Shown: positions 1 to 14,237, numbered from the stretch's first letter. The stretch is DNA of 64,000 bases from Mesostigma viride (GCA_009746045.1 RPFO01000643.1:119501-183500), one strand, 5' to 3'. Numbers and translations are program-made. The notes: generated by a model not told the origin, from the letters alone.

Positions 1-1190
1 GACTGCCTGCCATGCTTGCTCTATTGTGTTGGTGTGTTGAAGCCCGCGCATGTGCGCACATGCGTACATGTGTGCATGCGCCCACTCATGGTGACCATAG
101 CTCCTGGGCGAAGCACAGATACTGCCCGCCTGAACAGTGTATGCCTGCATGCTTCGGCAGATGCCTCACTACCGTGGAAGGCCACTATAGTCCTGTGCTT
201 TTGTGATGTGCTGCAACAAAGTTTCGCATGGGGTGCCACCCCAATACCTGTGTGTGGAAGGAGAGAGGGGAAAGAAAATTAAATTTAATCTCCTTCTTTG
301 CTGGCAGCTATATGCAACCACTGAAAAGACCCTGAGCATTGGGAGATATGCGGATTTGGCTGCTTAATGAAGCAGCCCCCACGTGCTGGCCTCATGGTCT
401 GCATGCGCTGACGGGGCGCAAGGACCATTGTTGCAGTAGGTGTTGTGGCATGACCGTCGCTGATGACGTGCCACGGCAATGCCCATATGGCAATCCACAA
501 TGATACAATCCATGTGACAGTTTGAGGAACATAGTGCTTATGTACCACTAAACACATGGTAGTACTAGCTCTACCATTTCTCTTATGCCAGTTTCTACAA
601 CCTTTTCCGTTTTCACACCCCTTTGTTAGCTATTTTTATCCCCAGCCGTGCTATAAGTATTGCCAGAATATCTGTTCTGAATTTCATGCCATGGTTAGGG
701 GGATATTGTAGCACTGTCAAGCGTCTCAACATGTACAGTTGTACAGGATGATGAGTAATAATTAATCTTCTTCTTCGGTTCAAGTATCTTTCACCACCGC
801 AGTGTGCCGCGCACTCAGCCTTGACAGCATCCAGTTTGATGCGGGGAAAGCCCATGATGGGCTGGCGTGAGTTGGTACACCACGAGCAAATAGTTTACCA
901 CTGAGTAGTCTATAGTTTTATAGCACTATATCATGCCAAAGAGATCTGCACATCAACCACGTGCCACTTGTCCAACGGAGCACCCACCTGATTTGCACGC
1001 TGGCCACACCACCCATGCCCCGCAGCCCCAGGTTGCCAAGCACCCAGCGGACCGTGGCTTTGCTACTGCCAGATGCAACCCTCCGGACGCCTGAACCCTG
1101 GCGGCAGCAGCGTCATGTCCGGCAGCGTGCAGCTTGTACTGCGAGGGCTGTTCCTGCGCCATGCACTGGGGGTACGAGGTACGTTTCATA
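1..1190. other. No gene recognised
   Basis: I see no convincing coding segment, RNA gene or repeat here. Open frames are short, overlap in several frames and show no recognisable motif. Confidence 0.5.
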
Positions 1191-1357
1191 GTGTTAACAA
1201 TAGGGACTGGTATGACGAGTAGGCCCCCCTAAACGGTGTTAACAATAGGGACTGGTATGACGAGTAGGCCCCCCTAAACGGTGTTAACAATAGGGACTGG
1301 TATGACGAGTAGGCCCCCCTAAACGGTGTTAACAATAGGGACTGGTATGACGAGTAG
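1191..1357 (+). repeat. 45-bp tandem repeat, split by a retroelement
   Basis: Units start at 1,191, 1,236, 1,281 and 1,326 (period exactly 45 bp). Each begins GTGTTAACAATAGGG and ends GGCCCCCCTAAACG. The fourth unit is cut at 1,357; its missing end (GACGAGTAGGCCCCCCTAAACG) reappears at 1,911-1,932, on the far side of the inserted element. The copies are nearly identical. Confidence 0.9.
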
Positions 1358-1908
1358 CCCAGCAGCAGCAACGCCGCGATCAGTGGCCCGACTACATCCG
1401 CCACAAGACCAACCCCGAGAAGCCCCAAGTGTACTGGCGGGGCGGGGACCTCTACGTCAACAAGAAACTGTGGAAGCCCCCCCGGGCTTCCCCGGGATAG
1501 AGCACTCCAGCTAGTTGTCTAGATGGGGGCAATCGATGATGGGATAGCTTAGGCATTACAGCACTTGAAACGATATTAGCGCACAGCGTTATAGTACCTT
1601 CAATTAGCTCTGGCACCTTGTGGCCATCAGCTTGCGCCTTAATTAGCCGACGTCTTGAGCCCACCTCACATTTGTAGCATAAGCTATGCGTCAGCCTACC
1701 TATGGTATTGCACTGGTTGTATTGCACCCACAGTGTTGCGCCCCGGCACCATGCCGTGGAGAGAGCGCTCTGTGGCCTGCCCACCTGCGGCAGTGAGAGA
1801 AGCTAGGGCGCCCTCCCTCCTTCTCACTGTGTATATAGGGTTGAAGGTTCCTTTACTCTGTATTGGCACCCACGTGACGCAGTCACGTGCTTATTAATTA
1901 ATTAATTA
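1358..1908 (+). mobile_element. 5'-truncated ORF1-only retroelement with TTAA tail
   Basis: The 551-bp insert is flanked by an 11-bp target duplication ATGACGAGTAG (1,347-1,357 and 1,909-1,919). It begins inside the end of an ORF1-like reading frame, continues with about 400 bp of 3' region, has a perfect 8-bp hairpin CACGTGAC-GCA-GTCACGTG at 1,871-1,889, and ends in a TTAATTAA-type tail. This is the layout of a target-primed (LINE-type) insertion truncated at its 5' end. No reverse transcriptase lies between the ORF end and the tail. The last ~210 bp match the minus-strand insert at 32,161-32,377. Confidence 0.8.
1360..1500 (+). pseudogene. C-terminal fragment of LINE ORF1-like protein
   Basis: The frame from 1,360 gives Q-rich sequence, then QWPDYIRHK, NPEKPQVYWRGGDLY, KLWKPP and a stop at 1,498-1,500. 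The same ending is found in two minus-strand copies: PEKPKVHWQGRDLY...KLWVPP near 23,640-23,700 and QKPKVYWRGGDL near 28,860. It resembles the C-terminal end of L1-type ORF1 proteins, where a DLTP(A/E)QQ...RR stretch precedes this tail. ORF1 proteins bind RNA and assist target-primed reverse transcription. Only the last 46 codons are present, so the piece is dead on its own. Confidence 0.7.
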
Positions 1909-1932
1909 ATGACGAGTAGGCCCCCCTAAACG

Positions 1933-2250
1933 TGCCGCAGGTTGCAGATGTTACATGGTGTGCATCTGTGAGGGCTGCTGCGGCGCCGGTGTATAGGTGT
2001 GGCATATTGTCGAATTTGTCACACTGCGCCGACACCCCATGCTTGGCCTGTGTCTGCGTTTGTAACGGTCAAGGCTGAGGGCATGGCGGTTCTTATCTAC
2101 ATGTTACAGGTCTGCGCTCTTGCGCACGTGAGGGTATTTTGGAGACGCGTTTATCATGTGGGTGGGTGGTGGTGGTTGGGATAGGGGTTTGTATGGTTTG
2201 GGGATGATGCTGTGGCTGGGCGAGCGTGCTGGGGGGAACGGCCATGTCAA
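1933..2250. other. No gene recognised
   Basis: This stretch separates the 45-bp repeat remnant from the hairpin at 2,251. No coding signal or repeat was seen. Confidence 0.4.
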
Positions 2251-2341
2251 ACCGTGACAGCCAGTGCCAGCAATCATGCCACCCAGCACAACTACATGCT
2301 GTATAATGGGTGGCATGATTGCTGGTGTAGGCTATCACGGT
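2251..2341. other. Long imperfect hairpin (about 34-bp arms)
   Basis: The left arm 2,251-2,284 and right arm 2,307-2,341 are inverted repeats around a 22-nt loop. The inner 19 bp (CCAGCAATCATGCCACCCA) pair perfectly; the outer part (ACCGTGACAGCC against GGCTATCACGGT) has a few mismatches. The size fits a miRNA-precursor-like foldback or a very small inverted-repeat element. No flanking duplication was identified, so the nature is open. Confidence 0.7.
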
Positions 2342-2973
2342 GGGGGTATCCACCAAGGGCAGAGGATCTAGGTGGCAAATGTCACAGTTTCCGTGATACT
2401 TGAGGCCAGTGGCAGAGAATGTCACCTCATGCTGCGCTCCTCCGTGGCACTCGGTCATTCTTGAGTGATGCACTGGGTCTGAAAGCAATCCAGCACTTTT
2501 GTCACTAGTAGGCACCTTTTGCTGTGGCCATCCTGTCGTTATGACACGTACGGTGAGGGCATGTATTGTTGGCATCAAACTTATGTACACCGGGTGCCAT
2601 GAAATCGGTGCGTGGATTTTGTTAACATGAAGTGGGTGCCTGCATCGATGACTTCTCACTTAAGCACGCATGTCGTGGCTCCGAGTGAGATCCATCTCGC
2701 CAGGTTGGCAACAGCAAAGGCCGAACCTTGCAGTTGCCTGTATCTTGGGATTCTAAGGGCGATTATGTAGCTCATTCATTCTTTCCCCTTTATTGGCTTC
2801 ATGGGCGCAATCATCCCAGCCTTCCCCGGCGACCTCCGCCTGCCGATGCTCAACCCGCAAACGCTGAGACATGCTACTCTGACAGCGCAAAGCCCCCAGC
2901 TACAACCAGACATCGACCCCAAAACAGTGCTGGTCCGGTGCATGAAGTTCCTCCGCTTCAAACAGCTACCACC

Positions 2974-3053
2974 ATGTGGAGTTCTACGGAATGCCTCACC
3001 GGCTACGCTGCAGGCCGGCTATCCTCGGTCCGTGCTCTTTCTTGGGCCTCTGC
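2974..3053 (+). CDS. Host gene, putative first exon
   Basis: An ATG in good context (ACCACCATGT, 2,974) opens a frame (MWSSTECLTGYAAG...) that runs to a strong donor GTGAGT at 3,054. It leaves a two-base phase that is completed by the first base of the next exon at 3,428, giving an uninterrupted reading into the helical segment RCNAHLRDELAG. The upstream frame is also open from about 2,728, so the true start could lie further 5'. No promoter was recognised. Frame continuity across the intron is the main support. Confidence 0.45.
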
Positions 3054-3427
3054 GTGAGTGCCCGTTTATGAGTGCGTGTTAATCTCCCCTTCAAAGGCAA
3101 AAGGACGATGCAGTAATGCCTCTGCAACGCCCTTAACTTACAAATTATTGGGGAATCTTGTAATCAATACGAGGTGTCTAGCAAGTAGACCAAGCGTAGG
3201 TACCATGGCAGTATGTATCAAATGGTTCCAAACAATTGGCCGCTGGCCTTGCTTGAAATGTCCTTGCTAAATTCTTTCCCCTGGAGTACACCTCACCACT
3301 ACTCCCCCCCCCCCCTAATTCCTCCCCCCCTTCCCTGCCCCCTTCCTTCCCTTCTTCTTCCCCCCCATCTCTCCCTCACCCATTCCTCCCCCCCGTACTC
3401 CCGCCCCCCTTTTGTCCCCCCCTGCAG

Positions 3428-5682
<2,255 letters not shown>

Positions 5683-5945
5683 GTGCGGGTCTACCTTTAT
5701 GTCTTCCTCATACCCTCTCCTGTGATTCCATCGTTCTGGGTGGCAGCAGCTATGGAAAGAGTCTGTTTTTTCTTGGCCCCCGGTTCTTCATTTTCTCAGC
5801 TTTCAAAGTTCTTCTTACATGCCATCGCCGAAGCAGCTATGGGACTGCTATTCATAAAGGCATATTTATCCCACATCGAAAATCCCACTGCCCACCCCTC
5901 TCCATCCCCTCTCCCCTCCCCCCCTCCTCCCTTCCCCTTCCCCAG

Positions 5946-6492
5946 TGCCATCAAGCGCAAGTGGATGGCGGGCGGGCCCGACGCGGGGCCCCTCCTGCCC
6001 AGCGAGATGGAGATGGTGGCCGTCGCGGTGAAGCTCATCCGCGTGCTGGTGGTGGGCGACGAGCTGGTCGGGCCACTCGCTGCTCGGGAGGGCATCCCCC
6101 CGCGCGCTTGCCCACACCCTGCAGATGTGCCTCTTCCACCTGCAGCGGGGATCCACCCAGGGGGCTCGCTGCGGTGGCGGGAGTGGTAGCAATGGCAGGA
6201 GCGGAGGCAGCGCGAACAACAACGGGGGGGGGGAGTAGTGCGGCCGCGGTGGCGAGTGACCGGCCACGCCCGGCGACCATGTGGATCACTCTAGCGATCG
6301 TGCGCCTGGCCAAGGTCAGCCAGCGCGCGCTGAGCTCGATTGCTCACGCTCGGGTTCGGGTCGATGGCAGCGCTGGCGTCGCTGGCTTGCCTGGACACCC
6401 TGGACGCGGCCTCCAGGGCGTGCGTCTCGCACGGGCTCGTCTGTCTCCTGCAGTCGCTCCGGGGGGAGAACGCGCAGAGCCTCGCGTACGAG
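5946..6492 (+). CDS. Host gene, third exon
   Basis: Intron 2 (5,683-5,945) ends CCCTTCCCCAG, and its phase joins exon 2 (VTGRS) to SAIKRKWMAGG in frame. The exon continues the helical repeats (MEMVAVAVKLIRVLVVGDEL; MWITLAIVRLAKVSQRALSS; MAALASLACLDTLDAAS; HGLVCLLQSLRGENAQSLAYE). The frame must change near 6,090-6,240 and near 6,345, so the disruption seen in exon 2 continues. The exon ends at a good donor GAG|GTAGGT in phase 0, the phase needed for the exon at 21,197. Confidence 0.5.
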
Positions 6493-6951
6493 GTAGGTGC
6501 TGGCGACGGTCACGATCATGGTACTAAGGAGGTGTGGGTGACGTGCGCTGGTGGTAGTTTGAAGTAGAAAGTTTAATGGTAGAATGCGTAGAGCCTCGAA
6601 TGTGAGGTTGGCGGGTGGGTGGGTGGGGTTGAGGAGGACAAAAGGTCACTATGACTGTTTCCTAAAACTCTTTGGGGGGGGCAACAGCTGTTGCAGTAAC
6701 AAGCAGTGCCCAGAACAGCAATATATTTAGCATCATTGGCATAGAGTCGTCGTATTCACAGCTTCGAATGGGTATAGGAATATGGATAAGGTTACAAAAC
6801 ATTCTGTCATCCCTCCTATCCTCCAGCTGACAATCCCGCCTCTCCCACAAACCTCCCTCCCCCCCCATCTGAAACCTTCCTGCCCTCCCCCTCCCCCTCC
6901 CCCCTCCCCCTCCCCCTCCCCCTCCCCCTCCCCCCTCCCCCCTCCCCCCTC
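6493..6951 (+). other. 5' part of host intron 3, ending in (CCCCTC)n tract
   Basis: There is no coding sequence. From about 6,840 the strand becomes almost pure C with single T (CCCCTCCCCC), like the pyrimidine tracts at the ends of introns 1 and 2. The tract is broken at 6,951/6,952 by CACTAGGAG and resumes at 21,050 after the matching inverted terminus. This is the main evidence that 6,952-21,049 is an insertion into this intron. Confidence 0.6.
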
Positions 6952-6967
6952 CACTAGGAGTTAATTT

Positions 6968-7300
6968 GAAGCCCCCGTAACCTGTCCGGTAACTTCGACG
7001 CCCCCGTAACCTGCCCGGTAACTTCGACGGGCCAGGTTACGGGTCCGTATTCGTTGGCGGTTTGGGTTACCGGACCGGTTACGGTACCATTCGGAATATT
7101 GGCCCCGAGATTCGGTACGGCCCAGTAACTGGGCCGGTTATGTTTACGGGGGCGTGAACGGCTTCGGTTCAGGTTACGTTGGGGTATACGGGACGGGTCA
7201 GGTAGTGGTTACGGCGCCATAGCTGCCCCAATATTAGGCACTGGGGTGGTTACGGAGCCGTTATCGTTAACTGGATCGTAAACCGCGACATAGCTGGCAG
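6968..7300 (+). repeat. Left subterminal repeats of the CACTA-like element
   Basis: Many short motifs on both strands read (C)CCGTAACC, CCGGTAAC and GGTTACGG. The right end (20,525-21,035) has the same motifs in mirror orientation. Subterminal motif clusters of this kind bind the accessory protein (TnpA-like) in En/Spm elements; that role is inferred here. Confidence 0.7.
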
Positions 7301-8160
7301 CTCAGCTTGTTCGTTATAATATTCCCGAAAACGTTAGTGTTTTCGTTTTTTGAGTTTCGCTTTTAATTGTCCGGCATTGACGTGAATAAATATGGGGGTG
7401 CGAAATCCGTCTGTTTCTTGCTTCATGCAATGCATATCTTTGTCGTCAGATAATCAGCTCTTTAGGCTATGCCCGACCTTCCTATACTGCCAGCCTGCGG
7501 CAATGAGCCAGCAGAAGATATGGCGTGCCCAAGATTCCGCGCGAAGGCCGCTAATGGTCTTCCGGATGTGCAGTAAGTGCGGTAAAAGCTGCGAAAATTG
7601 CTTATAATGCCTGTAGGAAGCTCTTTGCGACAGTGTTTCCAAGCGAGTTCATTGTTCTTTTGACGCCAGATACAAAAGGCAAAGGGGGGCATCGTTTTTA
7701 TTAGTCGGCAGTGCGGTTTCGAGAAGTGATGAGTCGGGCAGACGACCTCGCCACGACACCCTCGGCCCAAGCTTCGCATATCCCGGCAGCCATAAAGAAG
7801 CGCAGATTAAGCCAGGTGAGCGAGCCAGAGGGCCCAGAATCGTTGCTAACGCAAGGCAGCTTCTAAAAGGGTAGAAAGCTGGGTTGTTAAGACTTTCTCA
7901 AGAGCATGGTGCAGTGGTTATTGCCACCTTGTCCAGAGATTTGCCCTTGTCTTTCTGATTTAAAGACTGTTTTAAAGAGGGATGGGAGAACGTTTCCAAC
8001 GTTGTAGCTTATTCATAACTGTGAAGAAAGAGCCTTTTCAGTTGCTGACAATGAGATGGAAGCTGTCTCATGCAAATTAACCAGGCAATGCAAGTGATGC
8101 AAGGTGAGGCCATGCATGGCTGATATTGCCTTCATGCGTGAGTTGAGCAGGAGACTGGCT
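7301..8160. other. CACTA interior, no gene recognised
   Basis: Short open frames occur around 7,390-7,780 on both strands, but no motif, splice pattern or repeat could be assigned. Confidence 0.4.
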
Positions 8161-9360
8161 GGGTGTGTGGCTGGCTAGGTGAGCGGGGCGTGTATGGGGT
8201 GTTGCAATGGTGAGGGCATGCGAGGCGGGCACATGCCTGGCTGGTTTGGGTGTTGGGTAGTTAGGTGGTTCGGTGATTGTGTTGTTGAGTGGTTAGGTGG
8301 TTAGGTGGTTGTATAGCTGGGTGATTGGTTGTTTGGTTGTTTGATTGCCCAGAGAGCCTTGGGTGGGAGGCTTGGGCTATAGATGCTTCAAGGGATGCCT
8401 AGGCGTGGGTGGGTTCAATGGCAGGTGGGTGGCTGATAGGTGGATGCTTTGGTAAATGGCTGGCTGCGTAGGTGGGAGCACAGGCAGTTGGAGAGGGTGG
8501 GTGGCTGGCTGGCTGGTCATGGTGGGTGGATGAGTGCAAGGGCGGTCGGTTATTGGCAGATGCCCAGGTGGCTGGGTGATGATAGGCTTTGGGGACTTTG
8601 AAGTGGGTGGGTTGTTGGATGCATGAGTGAAACAACTGCACGTTTTTGAGGGTGGTGTGTTGGTGGTTGGTTGGTTAGGGATGTATGTGTGTGTGTGGGT
8701 TGGTGGGTGGGCCATTGGTGGCTGGTGGCTGGTGGATGTGTAGATGACTAGATGTGGGTGGGTGGGCGAAGGGACGGGTAGATGGACGGGTGGGCGCACA
8801 GATATGGATGCGTGGATGGGTTTATGGTTGGGACCGACTCACCTATCACGGGTGAAGGGCTGTGCAGGTTTGGGGTGAGGTAGGTGCCGGGGTGCTGGCT
8901 GAGAAAATGCATGTGTGGGTGGGTCAGTGGGTGGGTCAGTGGGTATAAGGGTGTGGGGGCAGTGAATGGTTGAGTGGGTAGGTGCGTGGGTGGGTCAACT
9001 GTGGGTGGCCGGACGGGTGCATATGGGGCCAGCTGGCTGGGTGTTTAGGTGGTTGGGTGGTTGGGTGGTTGGCTCATTGGATGGGGGAATGCCTGCTTAT
9101 TACCTAGTTGGTGTGTGGGTTGCGCAGGTGCCTTGGTGGGTGGGTGGATGTCCAAGTGGGTTGGTAGGTGGTTGGGTGCCTAGGTGCACGCATGGTTGTA
9201 TAAGTTGGGTAAGCACGTGCGCGGCTGGCTTGGTGGGTGGGTCACTGGGTGGGAGGACAGGTGGCTGTCTGGGTGCACGGGCGCGCGAGTGTGTGAGCAG
9301 TTGTGTGGGTGGGTGGCCAGGTGGCTGCATGGGTGGGCGACTGCATGGGTGGCTTGGTGC
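8160..9360 (+). repeat. Degenerate GGTGG/GGCTGG minisatellite
   Basis: About 1.2 kb is built from TGGGTGGGTGG, TGGCTGGCTGG and TTAGGTGGTT units of irregular spacing. Long open frames in it (Trp/Gly/Val-rich on plus, Pro/His/Thr-rich on minus) are products of the repeat and are not reported as genes. A related block lies at 12,620-13,610. Confidence 0.8.
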
Positions 9361-10250
9361 GCACAAAGTGCAAGAGATGGAGACATGGGATATGCCAATG
9401 CCATATCATGTGAGCATACGTGGATGCCAGGTGACATGTGCCAGCGTTGGGGTCACTGCACCTTGATATGCTCGCTCGGCATATTCTCGACATGTATTAC
9501 TGTACACGCAGTGTATATCATGCATGGTGCGTGTTGGTAGCATTCAAATGGCTGTGTTAGTGATGTGGCATGTATTATTCACCTTTCCTTCCCATTTTGC
9601 AATGTGCCAAGTAGTTTAGAGGCACGGTGTCATGGGGTATACATATGGACATGCACTGCACATCACAGCTTTGTGGCATACTGGCAATGCCTACCTTACA
9701 TGATGGATTCTGCTAGCAATGGTCACCACTCAGGCATTCACATGCACCAAGGTTTTGCACACTGTTTGTACTAGTCATTCTTGAGTTGCCTGCAAAGATT
9801 TAAATGATGCGCCCCAGCTTGGAGAATGTTTTGGTGGGTAATGTTGTTAAAATTGTGGGTAAAAAAGCAAAAAATGGTGACAATTGCTGGCAAATGTCAC
9901 CATTTTGGGCTCTGCATGATCTGAATTTCTGCTCATGACTTGTTGAGACCTTGCTTCAGGTGCTGGCATGATGGCAATAAGTTTTGGTGGCATTCTGACA
10001 TTATTTGGGTTAAATATTGATTTTAAATGGCCATTAATGACAAATGCTAGCAAAATTTTGCTAGCATTTGTCACCAACTAGGGCTCCAAATGGCGTAGAA
10101 CTTTGTACAAGGTCAGAACAACTATTATTCATCACCACTGCAAAGTTACAGCATAATCTGAGATCAACTATTGTTTCTATGCAAGTGCAAGTGGTTTAGG
10201 TGGCCAGTTTTGGCCTTGGATCTGGAGTTAACTTAAGCAGGGAGTACCAT
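8475..10250 (+). repeat. Segmental duplication inside the CACTA-like element, copy 1
   Basis: It matches 12,620-14,650 in the same order: GCAGTTGGAGAGGGTGGGTG, the GGTGG block, GTGGATGCCAGGTGACATGT, GCTTTCTTTCCCATTTTGC-like sequence, CAGGCATTCACATGCACCA and AGGGCTCCAAATG. The copies have drifted by many substitutions and indels, so the duplication is not recent. Copy 2 additionally has a (GGGA)n expansion and a 160-bp retro-insert. Confidence 0.75.
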
Positions 10251-10393
10251 GTAAACTTAACATTTTGACTCAACTACTCCACCACTAGCCAGACACATCC
10301 CGGGGAGTGGTGGGATCCAATCCTAGGTCAATCTGACAATAAACTTGCCATGGGCCATAATTTATGTTAAAAAAAGGCCATTTCAAGGTGTTG

Positions 10394-11318
10394 TGTCCAT
10401 TGGCCATGTTTGTTGCCCATGTCAGTTAGCGCAGTTTAGGATGTGTTGTTTTGTTGTTTAGCTGGGTTGGCATAGGCCTTACACTCTAACCCAGGGGAAA
10501 CAGAGAAAATGCTTGTTAGGCATGTGAATGCTACCATCAGTGTTCACATAGTTGCCATGCACCAAGTGCATTGTCGTGTCTGCCTCATCATCTGCCGGTT
10601 CACCATGCGTTGATTTCTGACTTTCCCTTGTTCTAATGATGTGACAATACTTCAATGTGCTGAGCCAACCATGCTTGATGTAATTTACTGCATGCAAGCT
10701 GCCATAATACCATGATCCTGTTGGATGATCCTACTTGGTTCCTTGTCCTCCATTGGCCATGTTTGTTGCCCATGTCAGTTAGGGCAGTTTAGGATGTGTT
10801 GTTTTGTTGTTTACCTTGGTTGGCATAGGCCTTACACTCTAACCCAGGGGAAACAGAGAAAATGCTTGTTAGGCATGTGAGTGCTACCATCAGTGTTCAC
10901 ATGGTTGCCATGCACCCAGTGCATTGTCGTGTCTGCCTCAGCATCTGCCGGTTCACCATGCGTTGATTTCTGACTTTCCCTTGTTCTAATGATGTGACAA
11001 TACTTCAATGTGCTGAGCCAACCATGCTTGATGTAATTTACTGCATGCAAGCTGCCATAATACCATGATCCTGTTGGATGATCCTACTTGGTTCCTTGTC
11101 CTCCATTGGCCATGTTTGTTGCCCATGTCAGTTAGGGCAGTTTAGGATGTGTTGTTTTGTTGTTTACCTTGGTTGGCATAGGCCTTACACTCTAACCCAG
11201 GGGAAACAAAGAAAATGCTTGTTAGGCATGTGAGTGCTACCATCAGTGTTCACATGGTTGCCATGCACCCAGTGCATTGTCGTGTCTGCCTCAGCATCTG
11301 CCGGTTCACCATGCGTTG
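10394..11318 (+). repeat. 353-bp tandem repeat, 2.6 copies
   Basis: Units start at about 10,394, 10,747 and 11,100 (TCCATTGGCCATGTTTGTTG). The third unit breaks off near 11,318 after CACCATGCGTTG. The copies differ by only a few bases. Each carries a 72-codon open frame on minus (10,479-10,697; 10,832-11,050) or part of one; the conservation follows from recent duplication and is not taken as coding evidence. Confidence 0.9.
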
Positions 11319-11379
11319 CTTTATGCCTTGTTCCCCCGCTCCGCATTCGTTGGCATTCCGTTTTGGCGTTGCCGTTGAA

Positions 11380-12290
11380 TACAGGTGAGGGAATGCAAAG
11401 AACCGCTTGACTTCTCTGCAGCATCAGCAAAGTATGATGTACATGGCAACCCATGGAAGCGTGCGGCGGGGGCAAAATATATGCTACAGGAATTGAGAAA
11501 ATGGCATCAACAAAATCGCACGCTGTGGAAGAGCGTTAAAGTGGTAAAACAACGCCACAATGGAGGTGTGACCAGTCGGCTTCAGGGAAGAGTAGCGGTG
11601 AGTCACTCTCTTATTTTAGTTGGCGGCAATTCATTGCTGTGATGCAGGCTGCCATGCCAGCAGTCTTCCCTAATGTGTATGGTAGGAGTACAAGACTAAG
11701 GCAGTTATGTTGCTGGCCTCTGCACTGACCCTCCCGCTACATTGTTGGTAATGTTGCTGCTTGGTTGGCTTTCCTTTGACGTGCATATCGTCCAATTCTG
11801 TGATGCAGATTGAACGCCTAAGCAGCCACATCTATATCTGGAGCAAGGCATGAACGGCAGCAGAAAAGAGAGAGGAAGAGAGGGAAAGAGAGGCTGCGGA
11901 GAAGCGCGAGGAACAGCTAAGATGCAAGAGGCAACGGGTGGAGGAACATGGCAACGAAGCCAGCGGTAGTGGGAGCTGCGAGCGAGCACGTCAACTGCGG
12001 TGGATGCACACGTGGGGGAGGCACATGCGGGGCAAGCATGTGTGTGTAGGCCTGCAAATCGTGCCAGGGCCCACCGTGATTGCAATTGCCGAGTTCCTGC
12101 TGAAGCGAGCACTGGCCTCCTTTCCGCAGTTGGCAGCCAAGGACGCGACAATCACGCTTGTGGAGAGTTTGTGTAAGGAAGAACCTGGACTCGGCATCGG
12201 GCAGTCCAGCGGTGGACCTGCTGAACAACACAGCCTGTGCCCTTGCGAATGCCGCGCTGCAGTTGGTCTCCAACTCCGTCCATCCATGTT
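11380..12290 (+). pseudogene. Unrecognised exon-like segments in the CACTA interior
   Basis: Two segments look protein-coding. From about 11,383 to 11,598 the frame reads VRECKEPLDFSAASAKYDVH, then KYMLQELRKWHQQN and RHNGGVTSRLQGRVA, ending at a donor-like GTGAGTC. From about 11,837 to 12,170 a Lys/Glu/Arg-rich coiled-coil stretch (AAEKREEQLRCKRQRVEE) leads to VIAIAEFLLKRALASFPQLA. A one-base shift then continues into NLDSASGSPAVDLLNN and ANAALQLVSNSV. No family was recognised. Position in the middle of the element suggests transposon-encoded or captured host exons, now broken by at least one shift. Confidence 0.4.
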
Positions 12291-12663
12291 GATGGCAAGG
12301 TTAGTTGTGCCACATTTTCTTCCTGTTTTGGGTATGACGCATCAATAATTGCCCCTTGTATGTACGGGTGCGGTCGATTGACCTCCCTCCAGCAACATTG
12401 CAACATCCGTTACTGACGTCCACTGCGGCGGATGCGTTCCTCCAGCATGTTAGTTGCCTTGTGAGCTGTAATTGTGCAGGGTGTCGTCAGTACATCCGAT
12501 GAGAAGGATAACAAGGAGCTCAAGTGTCACTGGTGTTGCCTGGTTGATGGCGCGCGTAATATCCATGGGCATCAGCATATGGTCCCAAACACACTCAAAC
12601 GGCTGGCCGAGTCGCTGGGAGAGGCAGTCCACATGCAGTTGGAGAGGGTGGGTGGGTGGGGTG

Positions 12664-12812
12664 GCGGGAGGGAGGGAGGGAGGGAGGGAGGGAGGGAGGG
12701 AGGGAGGGAGGGAGGGAGGAGGGAGGGAGGGAGGGAGGGAGGGAGGGAGGGAGGGAGGGAGGGAGGGAGGGAGGGAGGGAGGGAGGGAGGGAGGGAGGGA
12801 GGGAGGGAGGGA
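12664..12812 (+). repeat. (GGGA)n microsatellite
   Basis: About 37 near-perfect GGGA units with one GGAGGA interruption near 12,718. Confidence 0.95.
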
Positions 12813-14237
12813 GGGTGGGTGGGTGGTTATGGTGGGTGGATGGGTGCAAGGGTGGTTGCTTATAAGTGAATCGCCAGGTGGCTGGGGGATCGACGGGGTT
12901 TGGGAACTCCTAGGTGGGTGCATTGTTGGATGCCTGAGTGAAACTGTTGCATGGGCTGGAGGATTTGCACCGTTGGTTTGTGGCGGGTGGATGTGTAGCT
13001 GTGATTAGAAGTGGGTGGGGTGAGCGATGGGGAAGGTAGATGGGTGGGTGGGTGCACGGATATGGGTGGGTGGGTGGTTTTGTAGTTGGGATCGACTCAC
13101 CTAGCGCGGGTGGAGGGCTGTGCATGTTAGGGGTGAGATGGGTGGGTGACTGGCTGAGAGGATGTGGATGTGTGAGGGTGAGTGGGTGCAGGTCGGTGGG
13201 TATAAGGGTATGGGGGGAAAGAGTGGTCGAGTGGGAAGGGGCGTGGGTGGGTCAGGGGTGGGCGGCCTGGTGGGCACACATGGGGCCAGCTGGCTGGGTG
13301 GTTAGGTGGCTGCGTGGTTTTAGTAATGGGTGCCTGGATAAAAGGATGGGTGAATGCCTCCTTATTGCCTAGGTGGGTAGATTGCATATGTGGCTAGCTG
13401 GGTGGGTGGATGTCCCAGTGGGTGGGTATGTGGCTGGGTGCCTGGGTGCACGAGTGGTTAGATAGGTTGGTTTAGTAGGTGCGTGGCTGGCTGGCTGGGT
13501 CACCGGGTGGGTGGACCAGTGGGTGGCTGGGTACTCAGGTGCGCAAGTGTATGAGTACTTGTGTGGGTGGGCCAGGTGGATGCATGGGTGGGTGACTGCA
13601 TGGGTGACTCGGTACGCACAAAGGGCAACGGATATAGACATGGGGATATGCCAATGCCTTGGGGTGAGCATACGTGGATGCCAGGTGACATGTGCCAGCC
13701 TGTCGCAGTTATACTATACCTTGGCGTTTGCTTGGCGTGTCGTTGCCAATAATTTCACACAGGATGTACATGGTACGTGTTGGTAGCAATCACATGGCTG
13801 TGTTAGTGAGTGATGTTGCATGTATTGTTCAGCTTTCTTTCCCATTTTGCAATGTGCCAAGGTTCTTAAGTAGTTTAGAAGTATGGTGTCATGGGGTATA
13901 CATCAAGGAGACAACCAGCGCAGGCCAGAAATCGGGAGAATCCGGACCATGGTAGCTCACATGCATGTGCACTGCACATCACACATTTGTGGCATACTCG
14001 CAATGTCTACCTTACATCTTGCATTCTGTTAGGAACAGTCGCCACTCAGGCATTCACATGCACCAGGGTTTCGCTCACTGTTTGTGCTGTAGTCATCGTT
14101 AAATCAAAAATCTTTACAAAGCCTGGCAATTGTCATAATGTTGGGCTCCTTATGACATGAGATTTTGCACACGAAGTTTTGCGACCATGCTTCAGATGCT
14201 TGCATGATGACGACCAGTTTTGGTTGTAATATGACAT

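Noticed and set aside
10479-11475. Three similar minus-strand proteins of 72-96 codons
   Set aside because: They are copies of one frame in a 353-bp tandem repeat. Similarity comes from recent duplication, and no motif is present.
12450-13010. Gly/Arg/Glu and Pro/Ser/Leu frames over GGGA repeats (also 14,891-15,444)
   Set aside because: Microsatellite translation without independent coding signal.
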